Of a stretch of DNA of 64,000 nt, positions 9,082 to 17,736 are shown one piece after another. Positions within the stretch are counted from its first letter, which is position 1. Every line of letters begins with the position of its first letter. Below the pieces are notes generated by a model that worked only from the letters and a program-made list of their open reading frames with translations, made no database searches and was not told where the DNA came from. The position numbers and the translations under genes were made by a program. The DNA comes from Streptomyces sp. V2I9 (GTDB lineage Bacteria > Actinomycetota > Actinomycetes > Streptomycetales > Streptomycetaceae), in NCBI RefSeq assembly GCF_030817475.1, contig NZ_JAUSZJ010000002.1, positions 4,974,626-5,038,625 of the forward strand. Direction: 5' to 3'.

Positions 9082-9456
9082 TTGGCTGCTGAGCTGCATG
9101 TCGAGCTGGTCGCCGCGGACCGAAGTGTCTGGTCCGGCGAGGCCACCCTGGTCGTCGCGCGCACCACGTCCGGCGACATCGGCGTCATGCCCGGTCACCA
9201 GCCGCTTCTGGGTGTGCTGGAATCGGGCCCGGTGACGATCCGCACGAGTGAGGGCGGCACCGTCATCGCCGCCGTGCACGGCGGATTCATCTCGTTCGCG
9301 GACGACAAGCTGTCGCTGCTGGCCGAGATCGCCGAGCTGGCCGACGAGATCGACGTCGAGCGGGCCCAGCGTGCGCTGGAGCTCGCGAAGTCGGACGCGG
9401 ACGCCGCCGCCCAGCGGCGCGCCGATGTACGACTGCGTGCGGTGGCGGTGCGCTAG
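9082..9456 (+). CDS. atpC: F1Fo ATP synthase subunit epsilon
   Basis: 124 aa, the regulatory subunit at the foot of the shaft. The N-terminal beta-sandwich (LHVELVAADRSVWSGEA, DIGVMPGHQPLLG) is clear. The C-terminal helical pair is short, as in other actinobacteria. The start codon is TTG 9082, supported by CGAGGAG about 5 nt upstream and by the match MAAELHVELV. It is the last gene of the operon and is followed by a nested terminator. Confidence 0.95.
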   Translation: MAAELHVELVAADRSVWSGEATLVVARTTSGDIGVMPGHQPLLGVLESGPVTIRTSEGGTVIAAVHGGFISFADDKLSLLAEIAELADEIDVERAQRALELAKSDADAAAQRRADVRLRAVAVR

Positions 9457-9480
9457 CACCCCCACTGACAGATGTTTTTA

Positions 9481-9527
9481 CTCAGCCGCGGCCCGAGCTG
9501 GAGCGATCCAGCCGAGTCGCGGCTGAG
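9481..9527 (+). terminator. Nested hairpin terminator after the atp operon
   Basis: The outer arms CTCAGCCGCG (9481-9490) and CGCGGCTGAG (9518-9527) pair perfectly, and an inner GCTGG/CCAGC stem (9497-9501 with 9508-9512) stacks within. The whole element lies 25 nt after the atpC stop. Confidence 0.7.
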
Positions 9528-9589
9528 GCGATGCAGGTGCACTACGGTTTCGGTGTTGGTTACTCGACGATGCGAGGAGGTCGGTGGAA

Positions 9590-10036
9590 ATGGTCCTCGC
9601 GTTGTGGGTGGGCTTGTCCGTCGTGGTCCTGATCCTGCTGGGGCTGTTCGTCTTCGGCCTGCGCCGGCGGCTGATCCAGCGGTCCGGCGGGACCTTCGAC
9701 TGCAGTCTGCGCTGGGATGTGTCCGAGGAACCGGACGCCCTCGGCAAAGGCTGGGTGTACGGGGTCGCGCGCTACAGCGGTGACCGCGTCGACTGGTTCC
9801 GCGTCTTCTCCTACGCTCCTCGCCCCCGCCGGGGCCTGGAGCGTTCTGCTATCGAGGTGGTCGGCCGCCGGCTGCCCGAGGGCGAGGAGGAGCTGGCGCT
9901 CCTGTCCGACTCCGTCGTGCTCGGCTGCCTCCACCGGGGGACGCGCCTGGAGCTGGCGATGAGCGAGGACGCCCTGACCGGCTTCCTGGCCTGGCTGGAG
10001 GCGGCGCCGCCCGGCCAGCGGGTCAACGTGGCCTGA
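9590..10036 (+). CDS. DUF2550 family membrane-anchored protein
   Basis: 148 aa. One N-terminal membrane helix (LALWVGLSVVVLILLGLFVF) is followed by a basic stop-transfer RRR and a soluble domain with GGTFDCSLRW and VYGVARYSGDRVDWFRVFS, the DUF2550 pattern. This family sits directly after the atp operon in many actinobacteria; its function is not known. ATG 9590 is chosen because GAGGAGG at 9574-9580 gives a 9-nt spacing; the GTG at 9584 would leave only 3 nt. Confidence 0.85.
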   Translation: MVLALWVGLSVVVLILLGLFVFGLRRRLIQRSGGTFDCSLRWDVSEEPDALGKGWVYGVARYSGDRVDWFRVFSYAPRPRRGLERSAIEVVGRRLPEGEEELALLSDSVVLGCLHRGTRLELAMSEDALTGFLAWLEAAPPGQRVNVA

Positions 10037-10256
10037 GAAGAAACGGGCCCGCTGGAAGGGGGTCCCCCCCCGGGATCACGTCCGGGGGCGGGCCGACGTG
10101 GCCTGAGGAACCAGCAGGTCTCCACGCCTGCGGTCGGTACCCCGGACGGCGTTCCGGGGGCGGGACCGAGGGGCCGGTGGTGGAGCCCGTACGCGGACCG
10201 TACGCCCCCGCCGGGCGGGACCCTGCGTGCGGGTACGTGCGCGTGCGCGCACAGCG

Positions 10257-10302
10257 AAAAGCCGGGGAGACGGGGGGCGGACCCGTCTCCCCGGCGCTTT
10301 TC
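10257..10302. terminator. Bidirectional terminator between DUF2550 gene and chitinase
   Basis: A perfect 14-bp stem (10261-10274 with 10282-10295) is flanked by AAAA on one side and a TTTT-containing stretch on the other, so it can act on both strands. It lies 35 nt after the chitinase stop. The rest of 10037-10336 is GC-rich with smaller hairpins and no gene that I can see. Confidence 0.85.
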
Positions 10303-10336
10303 CGGGTTGGTGCGGTACTGCTCTACGGCGTGGGGA

Positions 10337-12211
10337 TTACTTCAGACCGTTGTTGATCGCGGTCACCAGTTCGCCGTTGGTGGTGTCCCCCGAGAACTCC
10401 CAGAAGAACGCGCCACCCAGGCCCTGGTTCTTCGCCCAGGTCATCTTCGAGCCGATGGTGGCCGGGGTGTCGTAGCTCCACCAGTTGGTGCCGCAGTGGG
10501 CGTACGCGGTGCCGGCGATGGTGCCGGTGGTCGGGCAGGAGCTCTTGAGGACCTTGTAGTCCTCGATGCCCGCCTCGTACGTGCCCGGAGCCGCGCCGGT
10601 CGCCGTGCCGCCGGGGGCGGCCTGGGTGACGCCGGTCCAGCCGCGGCCGTAGAAGCCGATGCCGAGGAGCAGCTTCTTGGCCGGGACGCCCTGGGCCTTG
10701 AGCTTGGCGATGGCGTCGGCGGAGGTGAAGCCCTGCTGCGGGATGCCGACGTAGGAGGTCAGCGGCGAGTGCGGGGCCGTCGGGCCCTTGGCCGCCCAGG
10801 CGCCGAAGAAGTCGTACGTCATCACGTTGTACCAGTCCATGGACTGGGCGGCGCCCGCGTAGTCGGTGGCGTCGATCTTGCCGCCGGCCGAGGCGTCCGC
10901 GGTGATGGCGGCGGTGACCAGGTTCTTCGAGCCGAACTTCGCGCGGGTGGCGTCGGAGAGCTTCTTCAGCGCACCCGGACCGCTGGTGTCACAGGTCAGA
11001 CCGCAGGCGTTGGGGTACTCCCAGTCGAGGTCGATGCCGTCGAAGACATCGGCCCAGCGGGGGTCCTCCACCAGGTCGTAGCAGGACTGGGCGAAGGCGG
11101 CGGGGTTCTGCGCGGCCTGGGGGAAGCCGCCGGACCAGGTCCAGCCGCCGAACGACCAGAGGACCTTGATGTGCGGGTACTTGGCCTTCAGCTTGCGCAG
11201 CTGGTTGAAGTTGCCGCGCAGCGGCTGGTCCCAGGTGTCGGCGACGCCGTCGACGGACTGGTCGGCGGTGTACGCCTTGTCGTAGTCGGCGTACGAGTCG
11301 CCGATGGTGCACTTGCCGTTCTGCACGTTGCCGAAGGCGTAGTTGATGTGCGTGATCTTCGCGGCCGAGCCGGACGTCACCAGGTTCTTCACGTGGTAGT
11401 TGCGTCCGTAGACGCCCCAGTTGGTGAAGTAGCCCAGGTTGATCTTGTCGCCGCCGGGCTGCTCGCCGCCACCGCCGGTGGTGCGCACGGAGACGGAGCC
11501 GGAGACCGGGCCGGTCTGGTCGGCGGTGTCCCTGGCCTGCACGGCGTAGGAGTAGTCGGTGCCCGCGGTCAGACCGGTGTTGGTGTAGGTGGTACCGGTG
11601 ACCGTGGCGACCTTCGCGCCGTCGCGCAGCACGTCGTAGTTCTTGACGCCCTTGTCGTCGGTGGCCGCGCTCCAGCTGAGCTTCACCGAGGTGTCGGTGA
11701 CGTCGCTGGTGGTGGGGGTGCCGGGGGCCGAGGGCGGGTTGTCACCGGGGACGTTGGGCCCGCCGTCGCAGGAGGCGCCGTTCAGCTTGCAGCCGGTGGG
11801 GGAGCCGGAGCCGGTGCCGTTGAAGCCGAAGCTGACGCTGGCGCCGGGCGCCACCGTCCCGTTCCAGGAGAGGTTCTTGGCGGTGTAGTGGTCGCCGCTC
11901 CTGGTGAGGCCGGCGTCCCAGGCGGAGCCCGCCGCGGTGCCGGAGGGGAAGTCCCACTCGATGGTCCAGGAGGAGAGCGCGGTGGTGCCGGTGTTCTTCA
12001 CCGTCCACTGGCCCTCGAAGCCGCTGCCCCAGTCGGACTTCTTGGTGTACGTGGCGGTGGCCGAGGTGGCCGCCGACGCGGGGGAGGCGAGGCCCACCAT
12101 CGCGGCCAGCGGCACGACCAGCGCGGTCAGGCCCGCCACGACCTTGGACCTGCCACTGCGGACAGGTATCCATCTGAGTCGGGAACGGCGTTGGGGGGAT
12201 TCAGTGCTCAA
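10337..12211 (-). CDS. chiC: Secreted GH18 chitinase with CBM2 and FN3 domains (ChiC type)
   Basis: 624 aa, hydrolyses chitin outside the cell. Order: signal peptide (cleavage after ASPASA, about residue 47), family 2 carbohydrate-binding module (about 48-150, Cys pair), Gly/Pro linker, fibronectin III domain (about 160-245), GH18 barrel (about 255-624). The catalytic DxxDxDxE motif is DGIDLDWE, residues 391-398, with Glu398 the acid. TTG 12211 is chosen because GAGGAG is 6 nt upstream. The frame is open to 12340, but that stretch contains the promoter and is leader. The closest relatives I recall are S. coelicolor ChiC and S. plicatus Chi63. The regulator genes chiR and chiS lie directly upstream. 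Confidence 0.93.
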   Translation of the reverse strand: MSTESPQRRSRLRWIPVRSGRSKVVAGLTALVVPLAAMVGLASPASAATSATATYTKKSDWGSGFEGQWTVKNTGTTALSSWTIEWDFPSGTAAGSAWDAGLTRSGDHYTAKNLSWNGTVAPGASVSFGFNGTGSGSPTGCKLNGASCDGGPNVPGDNPPSAPGTPTTSDVTDTSVKLSWSAATDDKGVKNYDVLRDGAKVATVTGTTYTNTGLTAGTDYSYAVQARDTADQTGPVSGSVSVRTTGGGGEQPGGDKINLGYFTNWGVYGRNYHVKNLVTSGSAAKITHINYAFGNVQNGKCTIGDSYADYDKAYTADQSVDGVADTWDQPLRGNFNQLRKLKAKYPHIKVLWSFGGWTWSGGFPQAAQNPAAFAQSCYDLVEDPRWADVFDGIDLDWEYPNACGLTCDTSGPGALKKLSDATRAKFGSKNLVTAAITADASAGGKIDATDYAGAAQSMDWYNVMTYDFFGAWAAKGPTAPHSPLTSYVGIPQQGFTSADAIAKLKAQGVPAKKLLLGIGFYGRGWTGVTQAAPGGTATGAAPGTYEAGIEDYKVLKSSCPTTGTIAGTAYAHCGTNWWSYDTPATIGSKMTWAKNQGLGGAFFWEFSGDTTNGELVTAINNGLK

Positions 12212-12318
12212 CGGTGCTCCTCGGGTGAGGTCCAGCAAACGGGGGTGATTCGTGGACTGCAAACCCTGCGCCGCCCTGAGTACGGGTGCCCTCGTACTCA
12301 CCGCAGTGTGTGACGAGG

Positions 12319-12347
12319 ACAGTAGGAAGGTCTGGACCAATCGTCAA
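12319..12347 (-). promoter_or_regulatory. chiC promoter
   Basis: On the minus strand TTGACG (12342-12347) and TACTGT (12319-12324) are separated by exactly 17 nt, a good vegetative promoter. Transcription would start near 12311, leaving a leader of about 100 nt. Confidence 0.8.
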
Positions 12348-12360
12348 GAGGTCTGGACCA
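12328..12360 (-). promoter_or_regulatory. Chitin-regulatory 12-bp direct repeats (ChiR/DasR region)
   Basis: Two perfect copies of TGGTCCAGACCT (minus strand) lie at 12349-12360 and 12328-12339, 21 bp apart start to start, or two helical turns. One is just upstream of the -35 box and one lies in the spacer. This is the known element of Streptomyces chitinase promoters. Each copy also resembles the DasR dre site (TGGTCTAGACCA), so induction by chitin and repression by DasR are both plausible. Confidence 0.9.
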
Positions 12361-12376
12361 AGGATCGGGGGCCCGT

Positions 12377-13077
<701 letters not shown>

Positions 13078-13081
<4 letters not shown>

Positions 13082-14289
13082 TCCGTCGTCCTCTCCGCCA
13101 CGGGCAGTTCGGCCCGCACCCGCCAGGTCCTCGTCCCGTCACCGTCCGGCTCGGGCCCCGCGCCGATCGTCCCGCCGAGCAGTGCCACCCGCTCCCGCAT
13201 GCCCACGAGACCCGCGCCCGAGCCGGGCGCCGTGGGGCCGGTGCGGCTGCCGAACACACTGGTCACCTCGACCGTCAGCAGTGCCTCGGTCCGGTCGAGC
13301 CGCACCGTCACCGGACCCGGCGCGGCGTGTTTGAGAGCGTTGGTCAGGGACTCCTGCACGATCCGGTACGCGGCCAGCTCGACCGGCGTGGGCAGCGGGT
13401 CGGCCTGCGGACCCCGGCCGTCCTCCAGGACGCAGACCAGCCCGCCGGAGGCCCCGTTGGCGTTCGTCTGCTCCACCAGCGCGTCCAGGGCCGCGAGGGT
13501 CGGGGCCGTCGCCGGGGCGTCGTCCTCGCCGCGCTCCCGCAGCAGGCCGATCAGCCGGCGCATCTCGGCGAGTCCCTCGACGCTGTTCTCCCGGATGACC
13601 TTCAGGGCGCTCCGGGAGGTCTCCGGGTCGTCGATGGACAGCGCCGCGGTGGAGTGGATGGCCACGGCGGAGAGGTGGCCCGCCACCATGTCGTGGAGCT
13701 CCCGCGCCATCCGGGCCCGCTCGGCGGCCACCGCCTGGGTGCGGTCCATCTCGGCGAGCCGCGCGGTCTGGGCGGCGGCCAGCCGGGCGGCGTCGGCGGC
13801 GGTACGGTGGCTGCGCACGCTGACCCCGGTGAGGGCGGGGACGAAGGTGACCAGCCCGACGACCAGGCCGATCAGCAGCGCCTCGGGCCTGCGGAACCAG
13901 GCCAGGAAGCCGATCGTGGACGCGACGGTGATCAGGAGCGTGGCCACCGGGAGGCGGCGGGCGGCGGGCGGGGGCCCGTACAGCACGGCCGCGTACATGA
14001 CGTCCGTGAACATCAGGGCGGTGGCGAGGCTGCCGCGCGTGAACTGGTCCGCGACCAGCGCGAGCGCGCCGACCGTCAGGGCCGTGCGCGGTGCGGTGCG
14101 GCGCATCAGTTCGGCCGAGGCCATGGCACTCAGCGGTACGAGGGTCGCCCAGGGTGCGGAGAAGGGGTGGCCGCCCCGGGTGTGCAGGCCGAGCAGCCAC
14201 AGGAGCAGCCCGCCCAGCAGCCCGGCGGCGGCGAGGGCCACCGCGTCGCGGTCGGGGCGGATGGAGGGGGACACCCCTCCATCCAACAC
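13078..14289 (-). CDS. chiS: Sensor histidine kinase of the NarX/DesK type, ChiS-like
   Basis: 403 aa. The N-terminal half has about six hydrophobic segments. The HisKA_3 motif MARELHDMVAGHLSAV carries the phosphorylated His, and the C-terminal HATPase region has ESLTNALKHA and GAGLVGMRERVALLGG. It is translationally coupled to the response regulator. It probably senses a chitin-derived signal or its consequence, by analogy to ChiS. The start at TTG 14289 is uncertain: no good ribosome-binding site is visible, and a GTG at 14277 is possible. Confidence 0.82.
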
Positions 14290-14425
14290 GCACGGCCGCC
14301 CCCGGTCCTCCCGTCGCGGGCCGATCCCCGACTACATCGAAGGATGCAGTCCCGTTTCGTCACTGACGACGACGCCGCCCCGCCCGCCGGCCGGAATGCT
14401 GGAGGGGAACGGGAGGAGAGTGACG

Positions 14426-15025
14426 GTGATCGCGCTACTGATCGTGTTCTGCGAGGTCGCGTTCTGGGTGCTGCTGGCCGCCGGCCTGGCGCTGCGGTAC
14501 GTCGCGCGCCGGCCGAGGCTGGGCGCGGCGGTGCTGCTGTGCGAGCCGCTGCTGGAGGTCGTCCTGCTCGTGGTGACGGCGATCGACCTGAGGAACGGGG
14601 CCGACCCGGACTGGAAGCACGGCCTGGCCGCCGTCTACATCGGCTTCACGGTGGCCCTGGGCCGCTCCACCATCGCGTGGGTGGACGCGCGGGTCGCGCA
14701 CCGCTGGTTCGGTGGCCCGCCGCCGGTGAAGCCGCCGAAGTACGGCATGGCCCGTGCCGCCCACGAGTGGCGCACCGCCGCCCGCTGGATCCTGGCCGCG
14801 GTGATCGCGGCGGGCCTGCTCGAGGCGGCCGTCCGGTACGTCGGCTCCGGCGGGGACGTCGGTTCGCTGCGGATGTGGCAGCAGAAGATGGGGTGGGTGA
14901 TCGGCCTCAACCTGATCATCGCCGTCGGCTACACGGTGTTCCCGAAGCAGGACCCGCACCGGGGCGACCGGGAGGCGGGGGACCGGAGCCACCGGGCTGG
15001 GGAGCGGGGGCCCTACCAGCGGTAG
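14426..15025 (+). CDS. Conserved hypothetical integral membrane protein
   Basis: 199 aa with about five hydrophobic segments (ALLIVFCEVAFWVLLAAGLAL at the N-terminus; WILAAVIAAGLLEAAV and VIGLNLIIAVGYTVF later) and a charged C-terminal tail. I recognise no domain. It is divergent from the kinase gene, and a similar protein occurs at this place in S. coelicolor as I recall. GTG 14426 is chosen because GGGAGGAG ends 7 nt upstream; the GTG at 14420 would be too close. Confidence 0.75.
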   Translation: MIALLIVFCEVAFWVLLAAGLALRYVARRPRLGAAVLLCEPLLEVVLLVVTAIDLRNGADPDWKHGLAAVYIGFTVALGRSTIAWVDARVAHRWFGGPPPVKPPKYGMARAAHEWRTAARWILAAVIAAGLLEAAVRYVGSGGDVGSLRMWQQKMGWVIGLNLIIAVGYTVFPKQDPHRGDREAGDRSHRAGERGPYQR

Positions 15026-15029
15026 GGCC
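15009..15029. terminator. Hairpin between convergent genes
   Basis: GGCCCTACC and GGTAGGGCC form a 9-bp stem with a 3-nt loop, overlapping the stop codon of the membrane protein gene. It lies 19 nt before the end of the opposing gene. Confidence 0.5.
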
Positions 15030-15047
15030 GGCCCCGGTCCGCGGATC

Positions 15048-15620
15048 TCAGCGCTCGCCGCCCGGCACCCACAGCACGTCCCCGACCTCTTTGTTCGCGC
15101 TGCGCGCCAGGATGAACAGGAGGTCGGAGAGGCGGTTGAGATAGGTGGCGGTGAGGGCGTTCATCGCCTCCCCGTGCACCTCCAGCGCGGCCCAGGTGGA
15201 CCGCTCGGCGCGCCGGACCACCGTGCAGGCCTGGTGCAGCAGGGCCGCGCCCGGAGTGCCGCCCGGCAGGATGAAACTGCGCAGCTTCTCCAGGTCCTCC
15301 AGGAAGCGGTCGCAGTCCGCCTCCAGCTTGTCGATGTAGGACTGCTCGACCCGCAGCGGCGGGTACTTCGGGGCCTCGACCACCGGGGTGGACAGGTCCG
15401 CGCCCACGTCGAAGAGGTCGTTCTGGACACGGACGAGGACCTTCACCAGCGCGTCGGGGAGCTGCCCCAGCGCGATGGCGGTCCCGATCACCGCGTTGGC
15501 CTCGTTGGCGTCCGCGTACGCCGCGATCCGCAGATCGGTCTTGGCGGTGCGGCTCATGTCGCCGAGGGCCGTGGTGCCCCGGTCGCCGGTCCGGGTGTAG
15601 ATGCGCGTCAGATTGACCAT
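15048..15620 (-). CDS. Cob(I)alamin adenosyltransferase, PduO type
   Basis: 190 aa. The enzyme transfers the adenosyl group of ATP to cob(I)alamin and makes the coenzyme B12 used by acyl-CoA mutases. The N-terminal ATP-binding segment IYTRTGDRGTTALGD and the motif ADANEANAVIG, with later ARTVVRRAER-like residues (CTVVRRAERS), are typical of PduO-type trimers. ATG 15620 gives the standard MVNLTRIYTRTGD start. It fits the window's mutase-related genes: epimerase, MeaB and icmA. Confidence 0.92.
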   Translation of the reverse strand: MVNLTRIYTRTGDRGTTALGDMSRTAKTDLRIAAYADANEANAVIGTAIALGQLPDALVKVLVRVQNDLFDVGADLSTPVVEAPKYPPLRVEQSYIDKLEADCDRFLEDLEKLRSFILPGGTPGAALLHQACTVVRRAERSTWAALEVHGEAMNALTATYLNRLSDLLFILARSANKEVGDVLWVPGGER

Positions 15621-15952
15621 GGGGCCAGCGTAGTTACGCTCCGGCCCGCCGGACGCCCCGTGTGCCCACCGTCACGGCCGCACGGGCGGCACCGCGTCCG
15701 TCAGGGCCCTGCGGAGCCTCCCCCCGACGCCCTCGGCGTGCTCGACGGGACCGGGGGCGCCCGGCGGACAGGCCCTCAACTACGCGCGGCGCGGGACCGC
15801 GTGGCGCGTCCCGGTGTGATGTCCGTCATCTGAGACGTGACGCGCATCTCTTCACCGCCCCAGCGCGCCCGCCGGGTACTAACCTCCGCCGGAGAGTTAT
15901 GTGAACCGCCGTGAACTCAAGCGCACGGGAACAGAGACCAAGGGGTGCCAAC
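15621..15952. other. Intergenic region without a recognised gene
   Basis: This is the divergent leader between the adenosyltransferase and the dehydrogenase. It holds a short palindrome CTCCGCCGGAG near 15883 but no convincing promoter pair and no supported small gene. Confidence 0.4.
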
Positions 15953-16801
15953 GTGGCCAGGAAGCTCGCCGTCATCGGAGCCGGACTCATGGGGTCCGGG
16001 ATCGCGCAGGTCTCGGCCCGGGCGGGCTGGGACGTCGTGCTGCGGGACGTCACCGACGCCGCGCTGAACCGGGGCCGCGACGGCATCGAGGCGTCGTACG
16101 ACAAGTTCGTCTCCAAGGGCAAGATGGAGGCGGCCGACGCCGAGGCCGCGCTCGCCCGCATCACCACGACCACCGACCTCGACGCGGTGGCCGACGCGGA
16201 CATCGTCGTGGAGGCCGTGTTCGAGAAGCTGGAGGTCAAACACGAGATCTTCCGCGCCCTCGACAAGGTCGTCGGTGAGAACACGGTCCTGGCCTCCAAC
16301 ACCTCCGCCATCCCGATCACCAAGATCGCGGCCGTGACGGAGCGTCCGGAGCGCGTCGTCGGCGTGCACTTCTTCTCGCCGGTCCCGATGATGCAGCTCT
16401 GCGAGCTGGTGCGCGGCTACAAGACGAGCGACGAAACCCTCGCCACCGCACGGGAGTTCGCCGAGTCGGTCGGCAAGACCTGCATCGTCGTCAACCGTGA
16501 CGTGGCGGGCTTCGTCACCACCCGGCTGATCTCGGCGCTCGTCGTCGAGGCCGCCAAGCTGTACGAGTCGGGCGTGGCGACCGCCGAGGACATCGACACC
16601 GCCTGCAAGCTGGGGTTCGGCCACGCCATGGGCCCGCTCGCCACCGCGGACCTGACCGGCGTCGACATCCTGCTGCACGCCACGAGCAACATCTACACGG
16701 AGTCGCAGGACGAGAAGTTCGCCGCCCCGGAGCTGATGCGCCGAATGGTCGACGCAGGTGACATCGGCCGCAAGAGCGGGCAGGGCTTCTACACGTACTG
16801 A
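15953..16801 (+). CDS. 3-hydroxybutyryl-CoA dehydrogenase family protein
   Basis: 282 aa. NAD(P)-dependent oxidation or reduction at C3 of short acyl-CoAs. The Rossmann motif GAGLMGSGIAQ is at residues 9-19, the catalytic His lies in VVGVHFFSPVPMMQL, and the C-terminal helical domain contains GFGHAMGPLATADLTGVD. GTG 15953 is chosen because AAGGGG precedes it by 8 nt and MARKLAVIGAG matches family starts; the frame is open to 15911. It may serve C4 acyl-CoA or polyhydroxybutyrate metabolism with the acetyltransferase at 33339. Confidence 0.92.
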   Translation: MARKLAVIGAGLMGSGIAQVSARAGWDVVLRDVTDAALNRGRDGIEASYDKFVSKGKMEAADAEAALARITTTTDLDAVADADIVVEAVFEKLEVKHEIFRALDKVVGENTVLASNTSAIPITKIAAVTERPERVVGVHFFSPVPMMQLCELVRGYKTSDETLATAREFAESVGKTCIVVNRDVAGFVTTRLISALVVEAAKLYESGVATAEDIDTACKLGFGHAMGPLATADLTGVDILLHATSNIYTESQDEKFAAPELMRRMVDAGDIGRKSGQGFYTY

Positions 16802-17085
16802 CCGGACCCGTCCCCCCGGCCCGCCGGCCCACCGCGGCCCAGGGCCGGGGAGCCGGGGATTCTACCCCGCGGCGACCGGTCGCCCACCAGCCGACGTCAC
16901 CCCACCGAGTGAATTCGGTATCGGTTCGCTTACAGACGGCAACTTCCCTGTCGTTGCGGCAGTCAGTGGGGGAAGAGGCAAAGCCGGACGACCGAACAAC
17001 AGCGCGGACCGAGCGGGCGGCCGGACCGGACAGCCGGACCGGACAGACAGACGGACCTACTACGGAGCATCACCGGGGAGCGCAT

Positions 17086-17409
17086 ATGCACATCAGGGGC
17101 GACCACGCCGAGCTGGTCGTCGGGGGCCGCCTCGACGTCCGAAGCGCGGCGGACGCCCGTACGGTCCTCCACTCGGCCGTGGACGACGGCGTCGGCGACC
17201 TCGTGCTGGACCTGACCGAGCTGGATTCCTGGGACGCCACCGGACTCGGCGTCATCATGGGGGCCCACCGCCGGGCCGGACGGGCCGGCCGCCGCCTCGT
17301 GCTGCGCGGGGTGCCCCCGCAGATGCAGCGCCTCCTGGTGGCCACCCGGCTGCACCGCATCCTGGCCATCGAGGGCGGCATCGCCGCGGAGTCGCTGCCG
17401 CGCGTCTGA
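17086..17409 (+). CDS. STAS-domain anti-sigma factor antagonist-like protein
   Basis: 107 aa, a single STAS domain. The segment LDLTELDSWDATGLGVIMGA aligns with the DSSGLG motif of SpoIIAA-type proteins; the phosphorylatable Ser is replaced by Thr52. Such proteins release sigma factors from anti-sigma kinases. No partner kinase is adjacent, so it is an orphan. ATG 17086 is chosen because GGGGAG lies about 6 nt upstream. An in-frame GTG at 16909 would add a low-complexity, Arg/Thr-rich extension and is unlikely. Confidence 0.85.
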   Translation: MHIRGDHAELVVGGRLDVRSAADARTVLHSAVDDGVGDLVLDLTELDSWDATGLGVIMGAHRRAGRAGRRLVLRGVPPQMQRLLVATRLHRILAIEGGIAAESLPRV

Positions 17410-17736
17410 GGGCGTCCGCCGGACACTCCCCGGTGCGGGCGGCGGCAGTGCCCGCCGACCTCCGCGCCCGCGGCCGCCCGCGCGCACCGCGCCGGGCACC
17501 GGGGCACGGCCGGGCGGACCGTACGCGGCGTCAGAAGTCACGCAATCCTCACCGGAACGTGACGTCCTGGACGGCGTGGCACCCCGGCGGCTCAGGGATA
17601 CTGGGCCGAGGTCTAGGGTTCGGCCGTCCGCCGAATGACATCGAACCCATGGGCGGACACCGGACCGGAAGCGACAGCGGGGCGCGTGTGAGGCCGGGAG
17701 GGGCGACCGCGCACGACGCGTCTGGGGGACTTTGCG
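17410..17736. other. GC-rich intergenic region, nothing recognised
   Basis: Very GC-rich DNA with small inverted repeats and no supported gene. It probably contains the leader and promoter of the P-loop protein gene, but I cannot place the boxes. Confidence 0.35.

Noticed and set aside
12212..12340. Chitinase start at 12340
   Set aside because: The extra residues would come from the promoter and leader; a ribosome-binding site and signal peptide start at 12211.
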